From: JAEUOS01 sp965279115
GTDB lineage: Bacteria; Pseudomonadota; Gammaproteobacteria; Burkholderiales; JAEUOS01
Assembly: GCA_965279115.1 (NCBI GenBank)
Contig: OZ257137.1
Location: 1,302,001 to 1,366,000 of the forward strand
Reading direction: 5' to 3'
DNA length: 64,000 nt
Shown: positions 8,590 through 16,758 of the stretch, piece by piece
How positions within the stretch are numbered: position 1 is the stretch's first letter
Layout of the letters: each line of letters begins with the position of its first letter
The notes under the pieces: model-generated
What the model saw: only the letters and a program-made list of their open reading frames with translations
Told to the model about the DNA's origin: nothing
The model's database searches: none
Position numbers and translations under genes: made by a program

Positions 8590-9213
8590 TCAGATTTTCG
8601 GCACCGCCATGCCGCGCACCACCGCCGGGCGCGCACTGATCGTGTCGTACCAGCGCTTGACGTTGGGAAAATCGGCGAGATCGACCTGATGCCATTCATG
8701 GCGCGCGATCCAGGGATAGGTTGCCATGTCCGCGACGCCATATTCGCCGTCTGCGAGGTATGGTGTCTTCGCCAGATGCCGGTCGAGCACGCCGTAAAGG
8801 CGCCGGGTTTCCTTCGAATACCGCTCGATGCCATAGGGAATCTTTTCCGGGGCGGCGCGCAGGAAATGATGCGCCTGTCCGATCATCGGCCCGACCCCGC
8901 CCATCTGGAACATCAGCCATTGCAGTGCGTCATACTTGCCGCGCACGGATTCAGGCAGGAACCGGCCGGTCTTCCCGGCCAGGTACAGAAGGATGGCGCC
9001 GGACTCGAACATGGAGATCGGCCTGCCGTCCGGGCCTTCGGAATCAAGAATCGCGGGGATCTTGCTGTTTGGATTCAAGGCGATGAATTCCGGCGTGAAC
9101 TGGTCGTTCTTGCCGATATTGATGGCATGGGCGCGATAGGGCAGGCCACACTCCTCCAGCATGATGGATACCTTGCGGCCGTTGGGTGTACCCCATGTAA
9201 AAAGATCAATCAT
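8590..9213 (-). CDS. Glutathione S-transferase family protein (YfcG/Ure2-like)
   Basis: 207 residues from the ATG at 9213, chosen because CGGAG lies seven bases upstream and the protein then begins MIDLFTWGTPNGRK, as in the YfcG/Ure2p-like (Nu) class. The thioredoxin-fold N-domain has the TPNG turn, NPNSKIPAI (cis-Pro) and FESGAILLYLA (glutathione gamma-Glu binding). The all-helical C-domain includes GVADMATYPWIARH. Relatives act as glutathione-dependent disulfide reductases; the native substrate is unknown. It is convergent with the cytochrome gene. Confidence 0.88.
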   Translation of the reverse strand: MIDLFTWGTPNGRKVSIMLEECGLPYRAHAINIGKNDQFTPEFIALNPNSKIPAILDSEGPDGRPISMFESGAILLYLAGKTGRFLPESVRGKYDALQWLMFQMGGVGPMIGQAHHFLRAAPEKIPYGIERYSKETRRLYGVLDRHLAKTPYLADGEYGVADMATYPWIARHEWHQVDLADFPNVKRWYDTISARPAVVRGMAVPKI

Positions 9214-9276
9214 CGGATGCTCCGTAAATTGTGAGGATGCGTACGCTATCACAGGCGCATCGCCTACAATCAGCCC

Positions 9277-9471
9277 ATGCTCAAGTGGCTTATCGTTTTC
9301 GCGCTGGTCTGCGTCGTGTTTTCGGCGGTCTTGCCACGGCTTGCCCGCTTCGGCATCGGCCGCATGCCGGGGGACTTCCGTTTTCGGGTGCGCGATACCG
9401 AGGTTTCCATACCGCTGGGGTCAACCGCGCTGTTCGCTGCCTGCTTCTGGCTGATCGCGCGCATCATCTAG
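9277..9471 (+). CDS. DUF2905 family small membrane protein
   Basis: 64 residues. Two hydrophobic helices flank a polar loop with the family signature LARFGIGRMPGDFRFRVRDTEV followed by PLGST. Length and pattern match DUF2905, a widespread bacterial inner-membrane family without a known role. The preceding 63 bp is a divergent promoter region shared with the GST gene. Confidence 0.82.
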   Translation: MLKWLIVFALVCVVFSAVLPRLARFGIGRMPGDFRFRVRDTEVSIPLGSTALFAACFWLIARII

Positions 9472-9494
9472 CCTGCGCTTCGTCGTTCCCGCAG

Positions 9495-10628
9495 TTAGGG
9501 CAGGCCGGCCGACGCCAGTGCTTCGGCGATGGCCCGTTCGCGCGCGGCCCGCAAGGCCACCTGTATTTCAGCGGGCGTTGAAACCGCTGCGGCGATCCTG
9601 CCCGCGTCAATATTGCAGAACGCGGCAAGCGCGGTCAGCAGGCGGGCCGTGGCATCCGCGCTCGCAAGACCCGGCGATGCGCCCGCGGCAATCGCTTCCA
9701 ACACCCGGACAAGCGAACGGAACCGCGCAGGCTGGCGCAAGCCATCGCAAACGCGAACCAGTTCGGCAAGTTGTCGTGCGTCAAGTCGATTCGCATCCAG
9801 AAGCCAGTCCCGGTGCCGCGTGGCCAGCACGGCCAGATCGCGGCATTCGGTCGGCACGCGGAGTCGCTCGCTCAACTTTGTCACTTCCGCCGGCGTCAGG
9901 CGGGCGCACAATGAAGCATAGCGTTCGGCCAGCGTCATGCCGCCACGGGCAGCGGCGGCAAGCGAACGCATCGCCTCGCACCCGGGCGGGTAGCCTGCAA
10001 GTTCCGGTGCGATGCGGTTGAGCGCGCCACATTGCATCAACACCCCGAACATCGCCTGCGGATCGGCCTCCATCAGTCCGCGACTCATTTCCTGCCATAC
10101 CCGCTCGGGCACCAGCGCATCGACCTCGCCGGCATCGGTCATGCGGAGCATCAGGGCCATCGTCTCGGGCGCCACGGCGAAACCGAAGCGCGCGACAAAG
10201 CGCGCGCCGCGCAGGATGCGCACCGGATCTTCCGCGAACGCGGGACTCACATGCCTCAGCACCCGATCGGTCAGATCGGCGCGTCCACCGTATGGATCGA
10301 CAATCGGGGCCGACGAATCGTCCGCGTCACGCGCCATCGCGTTGACGGTGAAATCGCGGCGTGCCAGGTCCTCCTCGAGCGTCACGTCCGGCGCGCTGTG
10401 GAAGGCGAATCCCTTGTAACCGGGGGCGGTCTTGCGTTCGGTGCGGGCAAGCGCGTACTCCTCGTGGGTATTGGGATGCAGGAATACCGGGAAATCGCGC
10501 CCGACCGGACGGAAGCCGGCATCGACCATCTGCTGCGGCGAGGCACCCACAACGACCCAGTCCCGGTCGGCCACCGGCAAGCCGAGCAATTCGTCGCGCA
10601 GCGATCCGCCGACCTGAAAGATCTTCAT
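9495..10628 (-). CDS. cca: CCA tRNA nucleotidyltransferase, HD domain degenerate
   Basis: 377 residues, adding or repairing the 3' CCA end of tRNAs. The N-terminal catalytic core is intact: FQVGGSLRDELLG, DRDWVVVG (metal-binding D-x-D), EYALARTERK and the RRDFTVNAMA motif. In gammaproteobacterial relatives a phosphohydrolase HD domain sits after about residue 220. Here the corresponding stretch (GCEAMRSLAAA...ASLCARLTPAEVTKL) is roughly 30 residues shorter and has lost the H...HD pattern, while the following SERLRVPTECRDLAVL block is conserved. It should retain CCA addition but not the 2',3'-cyclic phosphodiesterase/phosphatase activities. Last gene of a minus-strand run with the NDUFA9-like gene. 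Confidence 0.9.
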   Translation of the reverse strand: MKIFQVGGSLRDELLGLPVADRDWVVVGASPQQMVDAGFRPVGRDFPVFLHPNTHEEYALARTERKTAPGYKGFAFHSAPDVTLEEDLARRDFTVNAMARDADDSSAPIVDPYGGRADLTDRVLRHVSPAFAEDPVRILRGARFVARFGFAVAPETMALMLRMTDAGEVDALVPERVWQEMSRGLMEADPQAMFGVLMQCGALNRIAPELAGYPPGCEAMRSLAAAARGGMTLAERYASLCARLTPAEVTKLSERLRVPTECRDLAVLATRHRDWLLDANRLDARQLAELVRVCDGLRQPARFRSLVRVLEAIAAGASPGLASADATARLLTALAAFCNIDAGRIAAAVSTPAEIQVALRAARERAIAEALASAGLP

Positions 10629-10673
10629 CGATTGCGCGAAACCGGCCGGCTTGCGACGTTGAAGAAGTTAGTG

Positions 10674-11633
10674 CTATCGGCCGGCGTGATCGCGCAACTT
10701 CATGTAGCGCTCGCGCGGCGTATGTTGCGCCAGGATATCGGTCATGACGGCCTCCATCGATGCGGCCTGCACATCCAGTTCGGCCGGAAACGCCGCTGTG
10801 GAAACGCTGTCAACCGCGAGTGAATCCAGGTTGTCGCGCGAAATCAGCTCGACCGGTGCGAATTCCATCAGCCATGCCTGCAGGTAGGCAAGACTATCCG
10901 GCAATCCGATCACCGGACGCGGATGGCCGCTTGCACGACCGGCAAAGGCGATGATGTCACGCAACGTGTACGCCTTGGGACCCGCAAGGTCGTAAGTCCT
11001 GCCAAATGTCGCCCGGTTGTCCAATGCATTGACGAAGGCGCTTGCGACATCCTCGACATACACCGGTTGCAACCGCGTATACGGCCGGCCCAATGCCATC
11101 AGCGGCAGGAACTCCTGCATGCGGGCAAACAGGTTGAGGAAACGGTCGTCGCGACCAAAAATCACCGAAGGTCGGAATATCGTGACGGCCGTGGACCCGG
11201 CTGCTTCACGAACCGCTGCTTCTCCCGCGGCCTTCGAGCGAAGGTACATCGACGGTGCGTCGATAGACACGCCGAGCGCGCTCATATGCAGCAAGCGCGG
11301 CACCGCCGCAGCAGTGCACGCGGCGGCAACACGCCGCGGCAGGTCGACATGCGCCGCCTTGAACCGCTTGCCATAGGGCTGGCCCTGATCGCCGTGCAGG
11401 ATGCCTACGAGGTTGATGACGGCATCTTTCCCGGCGACAAGGCCCGCCAAGGCGGCGTCATCATGAACATCGATCTCGACGACATCGACTGTCGGCAGGA
11501 CGATGAGGTGCTTGGCCCGCTCGCGCCGACGCGTGGGCACGACAACCCGCCGGCCGCCGGCGACCAGCTTGCGGACGATAGCCGAGCCGACGAATCCGCT
11601 GCCACCGATGACCAGAATGTTTCGTGAAATCAT
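10674..11633 (-). CDS. NAD(P)-binding epimerase-like protein, complex I NDUFA9 type
   Basis: 319 residues of atypical SDR/NmrA type. The Rossmann motif is ILVIGGSGFVGSAI, then NLVGIL, LLHMSALGVSIDAPSMYLRSKAAGE (Y-x3-K) and TIFRPSVIFGRDDRFLN. These match the family of mitochondrial complex I subunit NDUFA9, which binds NADPH structurally; bacterial homologues have unclear roles, possibly ubiquinone-related. It sits between the lytic transglycosylase gene and cca on the same strand. Confidence 0.82.
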   Translation of the reverse strand: MISRNILVIGGSGFVGSAIVRKLVAGGRRVVVPTRRRERAKHLIVLPTVDVVEIDVHDDAALAGLVAGKDAVINLVGILHGDQGQPYGKRFKAAHVDLPRRVAAACTAAAVPRLLHMSALGVSIDAPSMYLRSKAAGEAAVREAAGSTAVTIFRPSVIFGRDDRFLNLFARMQEFLPLMALGRPYTRLQPVYVEDVASAFVNALDNRATFGRTYDLAGPKAYTLRDIIAFAGRASGHPRPVIGLPDSLAYLQAWLMEFAPVELISRDNLDSLAVDSVSTAAFPAELDVQAASMEAVMTDILAQHTPRERYMKLRDHAGR

Positions 11634-11720
11634 GTTGCCCTTGCAGTGATATGTGCGGTTCTCAAATTCTAGAGCACGCCCGCCATCACCTGAGCGGATC
11701 AGGGCTGAACAGTCCGGCGT

Positions 11721-13685
11721 TCACGGCGTGTCGGTCGAGCGCTCGTCGCTGCGGCGTGGCGGGACGGGCGGCAGGCGATCGCGAATCGATGCCGGCTTGC
11801 CCGTAAAAAGCGCCTGGTAGATGACAGCGTTGCTGATGACCTTCTTGACATAGTCGCGGGTCTCGTTGAAGGGGATCGACTCGGCAAAAACCGCCGCTTC
11901 CATGGGCCGCACATCGCGCCAGCGCCGCGGCCGGCCCGGACCGGCGTTGTAGGCGGCGCTCGCCAGGGCCTGGTGGCTGTACAACTCGTCCAGAACGATT
12001 TTCAGGTAGTTGGTGCCCAGAGTCACATTGACCTCCAGGTCGTTCACGCGGCCATGGTTGTAGTCCGCGATGCCGATCTTCTTTGCCACCCATTTCGCCG
12101 TTGCAGGCATGAGTTGCATCAGGCCGGAGGCACCCACCACGGATTTTGCACTTGTGATGAAGCGGCTTTCCTGGCGCATCAGGCCGTACACCCAGGCCTC
12201 GTCTAGCCCGAGCGACCTGGCTTGCGGACGCACCTGCTCGATATACGGGCTCAGATAGCGCAGGTTGAAGTCATGCAACTGGCCTGTCTTGTCGGCGGTA
12301 TTGATCGCACGATCCGGTAGTTCCTGCTCCTTGGCCAACTGCGCCGCTGCAAGCAACTGCCTGTCGTCCATGCCGCGTATGGTGTAGATCCATTCACGAT
12401 TGGCGTCAGGACGAAAGCCGAGTCGATAAAGCGCGAGCGCGCGCTGCAGGCCCGGCAGCTGCGAGGCGGACGCGATTTCCTCGCGCGAAGCCTTGTGCCC
12501 CACCGGCGGCAGTACGGTCTGGCGGTTCAACTCGGCGCCGGCCAACTGGCCATAGAACGAGTATTCGCCCGCGATCGACTCAAACAAGGCGCGCGCTTCC
12601 TCGGAATTCCCCTGCGCCTTGATCGCGCGGGCCTGCCAGTACACCCAGGTGGATTCCGCCCGCAAAGGAGCCGACATGTCCTTGATGGCACGCATCACCA
12701 GCGGCCAGTTCCCGGCGCGCAATCCGGCGCGCGCCATCCACTGCAGGTATTCGTCGCCTAGCTGGATGTCCGCCGCCTCCAGGAACCAGGTTTCCGCCTC
12801 GGGTATATGGCGACGGGCCGCCTGAAAGGCGATCTGCGCCCATCCCCACTGATGCTCCGCCTCGGTGAAGGGCTTCTTGCCGATCTTCTTCCACCAATCG
12901 GCGGCTTCACGGACATCGGTCTTGGCCAGCCGGCCGACGGCGAGCAAGGCCAATTCGCGCTGCGGCCTGGTCCGCAGTTCGAATCCACGCTTCAGCCAGG
13001 CCGCCGGCTGGTTGAAAGCGCCCTCAACCTGGCGCTGGTCCAGGGCCTGGTTTTCCGGCAAGTATTCAGCGGCGCGTTTCAGCGCGGCCAGTTGCCCGGC
13101 GTCGCCGAGCTGGCGGATGCGTTCCCATACATGGCGATCCAGCAGCCGGTTGCCCTGCAACAGGCGTTCGGCCATGGCCACGCAACCATCGGGCAGCTCC
13201 CTGGGCGTGAGCCACAGCGATCGCGCCTCCGCAAACCCCTCTTCTTCATTGCGCAAAACCCGGGCCAGGGCGGAAAGGCACAGTACCTCCAGGTCCTCGG
13301 TATAGACAACCCTGGCCCGCACTTCGGCGAAACGCTCCCACGCCCGTCTCTTGCCTAGCTGCCGCAGCCACTCCACCCGGACACGCTCGGCGAGCACGCT
13401 GTTGTCATGACGGGACAGAAAAGCCTGAAAGTCGGCGTCGTCTACGTCCGAGCGCTTGGCGAGCAACTGCCAGTAGTCTCCATACATTTCCAGGACATGA
13501 CCACGCAATTGCTCAGCGGACTGGGCAAGCCGCTCGCGATTGCCAGTGCGGTAGGCCTCCCGCGCATTCAGATAGGCGTCATCAGGCGATGCCGGGGCCA
13601 CCTTCCTGGGTGGGGCCGCCGACGAAAGGCAGGGCAACAGGACCGCGATCAACAACAGGGCGAAATGCCGCTTTTGAATCATCAT
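11721..13685 (-). CDS. slt: Soluble lytic murein transglycosylase
   Basis: 654 residues with a signal peptide (RHFALLLIAVLLPCLSSA). A long superhelical alpha-domain of TPR-like repeats is followed by a C-terminal Slt catalytic domain. The catalytic glutamate is in GLMRQESRF, followed by SVVGASGLMQLMPATA and ASAAYNAGPGRPRRW, the classical Slt70 motifs. It cleaves the MurNAc-GlcNAc bond in peptidoglycan to give 1,6-anhydro ends. Domain order and length match Slt70. Two ATGs (13685, 13682) are in frame at the start. Divergent from the cyclo-ligase gene across 54 bp. Confidence 0.92.
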   Translation of the reverse strand: MMIQKRHFALLLIAVLLPCLSSAAPPRKVAPASPDDAYLNAREAYRTGNRERLAQSAEQLRGHVLEMYGDYWQLLAKRSDVDDADFQAFLSRHDNSVLAERVRVEWLRQLGKRRAWERFAEVRARVVYTEDLEVLCLSALARVLRNEEEGFAEARSLWLTPRELPDGCVAMAERLLQGNRLLDRHVWERIRQLGDAGQLAALKRAAEYLPENQALDQRQVEGAFNQPAAWLKRGFELRTRPQRELALLAVGRLAKTDVREAADWWKKIGKKPFTEAEHQWGWAQIAFQAARRHIPEAETWFLEAADIQLGDEYLQWMARAGLRAGNWPLVMRAIKDMSAPLRAESTWVYWQARAIKAQGNSEEARALFESIAGEYSFYGQLAGAELNRQTVLPPVGHKASREEIASASQLPGLQRALALYRLGFRPDANREWIYTIRGMDDRQLLAAAQLAKEQELPDRAINTADKTGQLHDFNLRYLSPYIEQVRPQARSLGLDEAWVYGLMRQESRFITSAKSVVGASGLMQLMPATAKWVAKKIGIADYNHGRVNDLEVNVTLGTNYLKIVLDELYSHQALASAAYNAGPGRPRRWRDVRPMEAAVFAESIPFNETRDYVKKVISNAVIYQALFTGKPASIRDRLPPVPPRRSDERSTDTP

Positions 13686-13739
13686 GCGTTCGTCGCGTTA
13701 TCGGTTCAGAATAGTACAACGCATCCCGACCCAATATTG

Positions 13740-14321
13740 ATGACCTCCACGCCAATTCCCTCGCTCCAGCCAGACCCCCTCGCCTCCCGACGCGCACAAT
13801 GGCGTCGTGAACTGCTGGCACGCCGCAAGGACCAGCCGGCGGAAGAGCGCGCCGGCGCGGACCGGCTACTGGACTCAAGACTCGCGCAGGCCCTGGAATC
13901 CGTGGACGGCGTGCTGGGTTTCTACTGGCCGATTCAGGGGGAATACGACGCGCGACCGGTGGTGACGCGCTGGCTGGCAGGCGACACCGGCCGGCGTGCG
14001 GCGCTGCCCGTGGTGATCCGGCGTGCGGCGCCATTGGTCTTCAGGAACTGGACGCCCGATACGCCCATGGTACCTGCGGGCTTCGGCACTTCGGTCCCCC
14101 TCCCGGACGAGCAAGTGGTCCCACGTACCTTGCTGATTCCGCTGGTCGGGTTCGACCTTGCGGGCTATCGACTCGGCTATGGCGGCGGCTATTACGACCG
14201 AACTGTCGCCGCGTTGCCGCTACGCCCGCATACCATTGGCATAGGCTATTCCATTTGCAAGCTCGACAGCATCGAACCGCAAAGTTACGACCTGAAACTG
14301 GACCAGCTGGTCATCGCCTGA
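13740..14321 (+). CDS. 5-formyltetrahydrofolate cyclo-ligase
   Basis: 193 residues from the ATG at 13740. It converts 5-formyl-THF to 5,10-methenyl-THF with ATP. Basic N-terminal region SRRAQWRRELLARRK, then VLGFYWPIQGEYD, and the signature LIPLVGFDLAGYRLGYGGGYYDR near the C-terminus. The frame is open from 13407, but that part lies antisense to the lytic transglycosylase gene and has no family similarity. The aminotransferase gene follows 108 bp downstream. Confidence 0.9.
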   Translation: MTSTPIPSLQPDPLASRRAQWRRELLARRKDQPAEERAGADRLLDSRLAQALESVDGVLGFYWPIQGEYDARPVVTRWLAGDTGRRAALPVVIRRAAPLVFRNWTPDTPMVPAGFGTSVPLPDEQVVPRTLLIPLVGFDLAGYRLGYGGGYYDRTVAALPLRPHTIGIGYSICKLDSIEPQSYDLKLDQLVIA

Positions 14322-14429
14322 CATGCCCGCAACGCCGGCCAATGTCGTGTCCTGTGCTAGACTGGCAGGCTAAACTGCTGTTCCTGAACGATATTTTTTG
14401 AGCGCGCCCAAAGCCCGGGAAGGATATTC

Positions 14430-15689
14430 ATGACCACCACCTCGTACGCCCCCACCCGCAAGATCAGTTCCTTCCATCCGCCGCAGCGCACCCTGATGGG
14501 CCCGGGCCCGTCCGAAATCAATCCGCGTGTCCTGGCGGCGTCGAGCCTGCCTTCGATCGGCTACCTCGATCCGATCTTCGTCGACATGATGGATGAACTC
14601 AAGCAACTGCTTCGCTACGCCTACCAGACCAACAACCAGTTGACGTTCCCTCTTTCGGGGCCGGGTTCGGTCGGGATGGAGTCATGCTTCGTCAACATGG
14701 TCGAGCCGGGTGACAAGGTCGTGGTCATGCGGAATGGCGTCTTTGGAGGACGCATGATCGAAAACGTACAGCGCGTCGGCGGCACGGCTGTCGTGGTGGA
14801 AGACGAGTGGGGCGAGCCATGCGATCCGCAGAAGCTCGAGGACACACTCAAGCGGAACCCGGACACCAAGATCGTCTCGTTCATCCATGCCGAGACCTCC
14901 ACCGGCGCCCAGTCGGACGCGAAAACGCTTGTTGCGATCGCCCACAAGTACGGCGCGCTGACCATCGTCGACGCCGTCACCTCCCTGGCGGGCACTCCCG
15001 TCAAGGTCGACGAGTGGAACATCGACGCGGTTTACTCGGGCAGCCAGAAATGCCTGTCATGCGTCCCGGGCCTCTCGCCGGTGTCCTATAACGACGCGGT
15101 GATCGAGCGCGTCAAGTTGCGCAAGGACAAGAACCGCGTGCAAAGCTGGTTCATGGACCTGAACCTGGTGCTGGGCTACTGGGGCGAGACCACCCGTACC
15201 TATCATCACACCGCGCCGATCAACAGCCTGTTTGCGCTGCATGAAGCGCTTTTGCTGCTCAAGGAAGAAGGCCTGGAGAATTCCTGGGCGCGCCACATGC
15301 GCCACCACCTCGCGTTCAAGGCAGGACTGGAAGCGATGGGGCTGGAGTTCCTTGTCAAGGAAGCCTATCGCCTGCCGCAAATGAATGCCATCAAGATTCC
15401 GGAGAGCTTGCAGAAATCCGAAGGCGAGGTAAGAAAGCGCCTGTTGAACGAATTCAACATGGAAATCGGCGCAGGGCTTGGCCCCTTGGCAGGCAAGATC
15501 TGGCGCTTCGGACTGATGGGTTACTCATGCAAGCCCGAGAACGTCATGCTTTGCCTGTCGGCCCTCGGCTCGGTCCTGATGGACATGGGCCACCCGGTCA
15601 AGGTGGGCCAGGCGGAAGCCGCTGCGCATTCGGCCTATGCTTCCATGCACGCCTCGGCGGCCCAGGCAAAGCTGCGCGCGGCCGCCTGA
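14430..15689 (+). CDS. Serine-glyoxylate/alanine-glyoxylate aminotransferase family protein
   Basis: 419 residues of the class V PLP fold. MGPGPSEINPRVL at the N-terminus, SGPGSVGMES for cofactor phosphate binding, HAETSTGA, VDAVTSLAGTPV, and the Schiff-base lysine K207 in VYSGSQKCLS. Related enzymes transaminate glyoxylate with serine or alanine; the length and the C-terminal IGAGLGPLAGKIWRFGLMG block fit the bacterial serine-glyoxylate group. GGAAGGA lies about 7 bases before the ATG. Near ghrA-type metabolism but not physically linked to it. Confidence 0.85.
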   Translation: MTTTSYAPTRKISSFHPPQRTLMGPGPSEINPRVLAASSLPSIGYLDPIFVDMMDELKQLLRYAYQTNNQLTFPLSGPGSVGMESCFVNMVEPGDKVVVMRNGVFGGRMIENVQRVGGTAVVVEDEWGEPCDPQKLEDTLKRNPDTKIVSFIHAETSTGAQSDAKTLVAIAHKYGALTIVDAVTSLAGTPVKVDEWNIDAVYSGSQKCLSCVPGLSPVSYNDAVIERVKLRKDKNRVQSWFMDLNLVLGYWGETTRTYHHTAPINSLFALHEALLLLKEEGLENSWARHMRHHLAFKAGLEAMGLEFLVKEAYRLPQMNAIKIPESLQKSEGEVRKRLLNEFNMEIGAGLGPLAGKIWRFGLMGYSCKPENVMLCLSALGSVLMDMGHPVKVGQAEAAAHSAYASMHASAAQAKLRAAA

Positions 15690-15717
15690 ACGCATCCCTT
15701 GAACCGCACGCGGATCA

Positions 15718-16644
15718 ATGGCCACTCCGATCGATCTGACGCAACGGGCGGATAGCATCAACCCCGCCGGCGTCGTCGCCGTCCTGTTTGCCGACATCGC
15801 CGGCAGCACCAAGCTCTATGAAGTGCTGGGTGACGCCACTGCCAAGGCAATGATTGACGAGGCACTGGTTGAAATGACGGCGGTCACGGCACGCCATGCG
15901 GGCCGCGTCATCAAGACCATCGGCGACGAAGTCATGTGCGTCTTCGATGGCGCCGATCGCGGCTTCATCGCAGCCACCGACATGCAAAACCGGATCGACA
16001 AGCTGCCTGTGGTCAATGGCGCGAAACGACGCATCCGCGTGGGTTTTCACGCCGGCACCGTGATCGAGGAAAACGGCGACGTGTTCGGCGATACCGTCAA
16101 TACCGCGGCGCGCATGGCAGGGCTTGCCAAAGGCATGCAGATCATCACCACGCGCACAACCGTGGACATGCTCTCGCCCGCTTTGCGCATGGGCACCCGC
16201 GACATCGCCGCGCTTGCCGTCAAGGGCAAGGCCGATGACCTGGCCGTATGCGAAGTGATTTGGCAGGAGGGCGATGACCTCACCATGACCGCGCCGTCGG
16301 TCAGCCTGCCGCAATCACAGGCCATACTCATATTGCGGCATGCCGGACGCGAGATCCTGATGAACCAGTCAAGGCCGGCCGTTTCACTTGGTCGGGACGC
16401 CGGCGGCGACGTCGTCATCGCGGACCCGAAGGCCTCGCGCAATCATGCACGCATCGAGCGCCGCCGCGACAAGTTTTTCCTCGCCGACCAGAGCACCAAC
16501 GGCACGTTCGTGACCTTCACGGGGGAGGCTGAACTTTCCCTCAGACGCGAGGAACTGATGCTGCGCGGATCCGGCATCATCGTCTTCGGCCACAGTTCGG
16601 CGGAATCGTCTGCGGAGACCCTGGAGTTCACGGTCCGCAACTGA
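15718..16644 (+). CDS. Class III nucleotidyl cyclase with C-terminal FHA domain
   Basis: 308 residues. The cyclase domain (about 18-190) has metal-binding D26 in LFADIAGST and D70 in IGDEVMCVF, then GDTVNTAARMAG. Its predicted product is cAMP or cGMP; the specificity residues could not be assigned. The FHA domain (about 205-300) has VSLGRD, SRNHARIE and STNGTF, the phosphothreonine-binding loops. It lies 114 bp from the convergent end of a Ser/Thr kinase gene, so the FHA domain probably reads a threonine phosphorylated by that kinase (inference). It starts 28 bases after the aminotransferase stop. Confidence 0.9.
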   Translation: MATPIDLTQRADSINPAGVVAVLFADIAGSTKLYEVLGDATAKAMIDEALVEMTAVTARHAGRVIKTIGDEVMCVFDGADRGFIAATDMQNRIDKLPVVNGAKRRIRVGFHAGTVIEENGDVFGDTVNTAARMAGLAKGMQIITTRTTVDMLSPALRMGTRDIAALAVKGKADDLAVCEVIWQEGDDLTMTAPSVSLPQSQAILILRHAGREILMNQSRPAVSLGRDAGGDVVIADPKASRNHARIERRRDKFFLADQSTNGTFVTFTGEAELSLRREELMLRGSGIIVFGHSSAESSAETLEFTVRN

Positions 16645-16758
16645 TTTTCGTGCCGGACATCGGCGTGGCGCCGGAACTACCTCAACCGCCAGCCAGGACG
16701 CACTGACACTGCCGTGCCGGAGCCGCGTTCGAAAACCGCAGCACAACTCAGCACCGCT

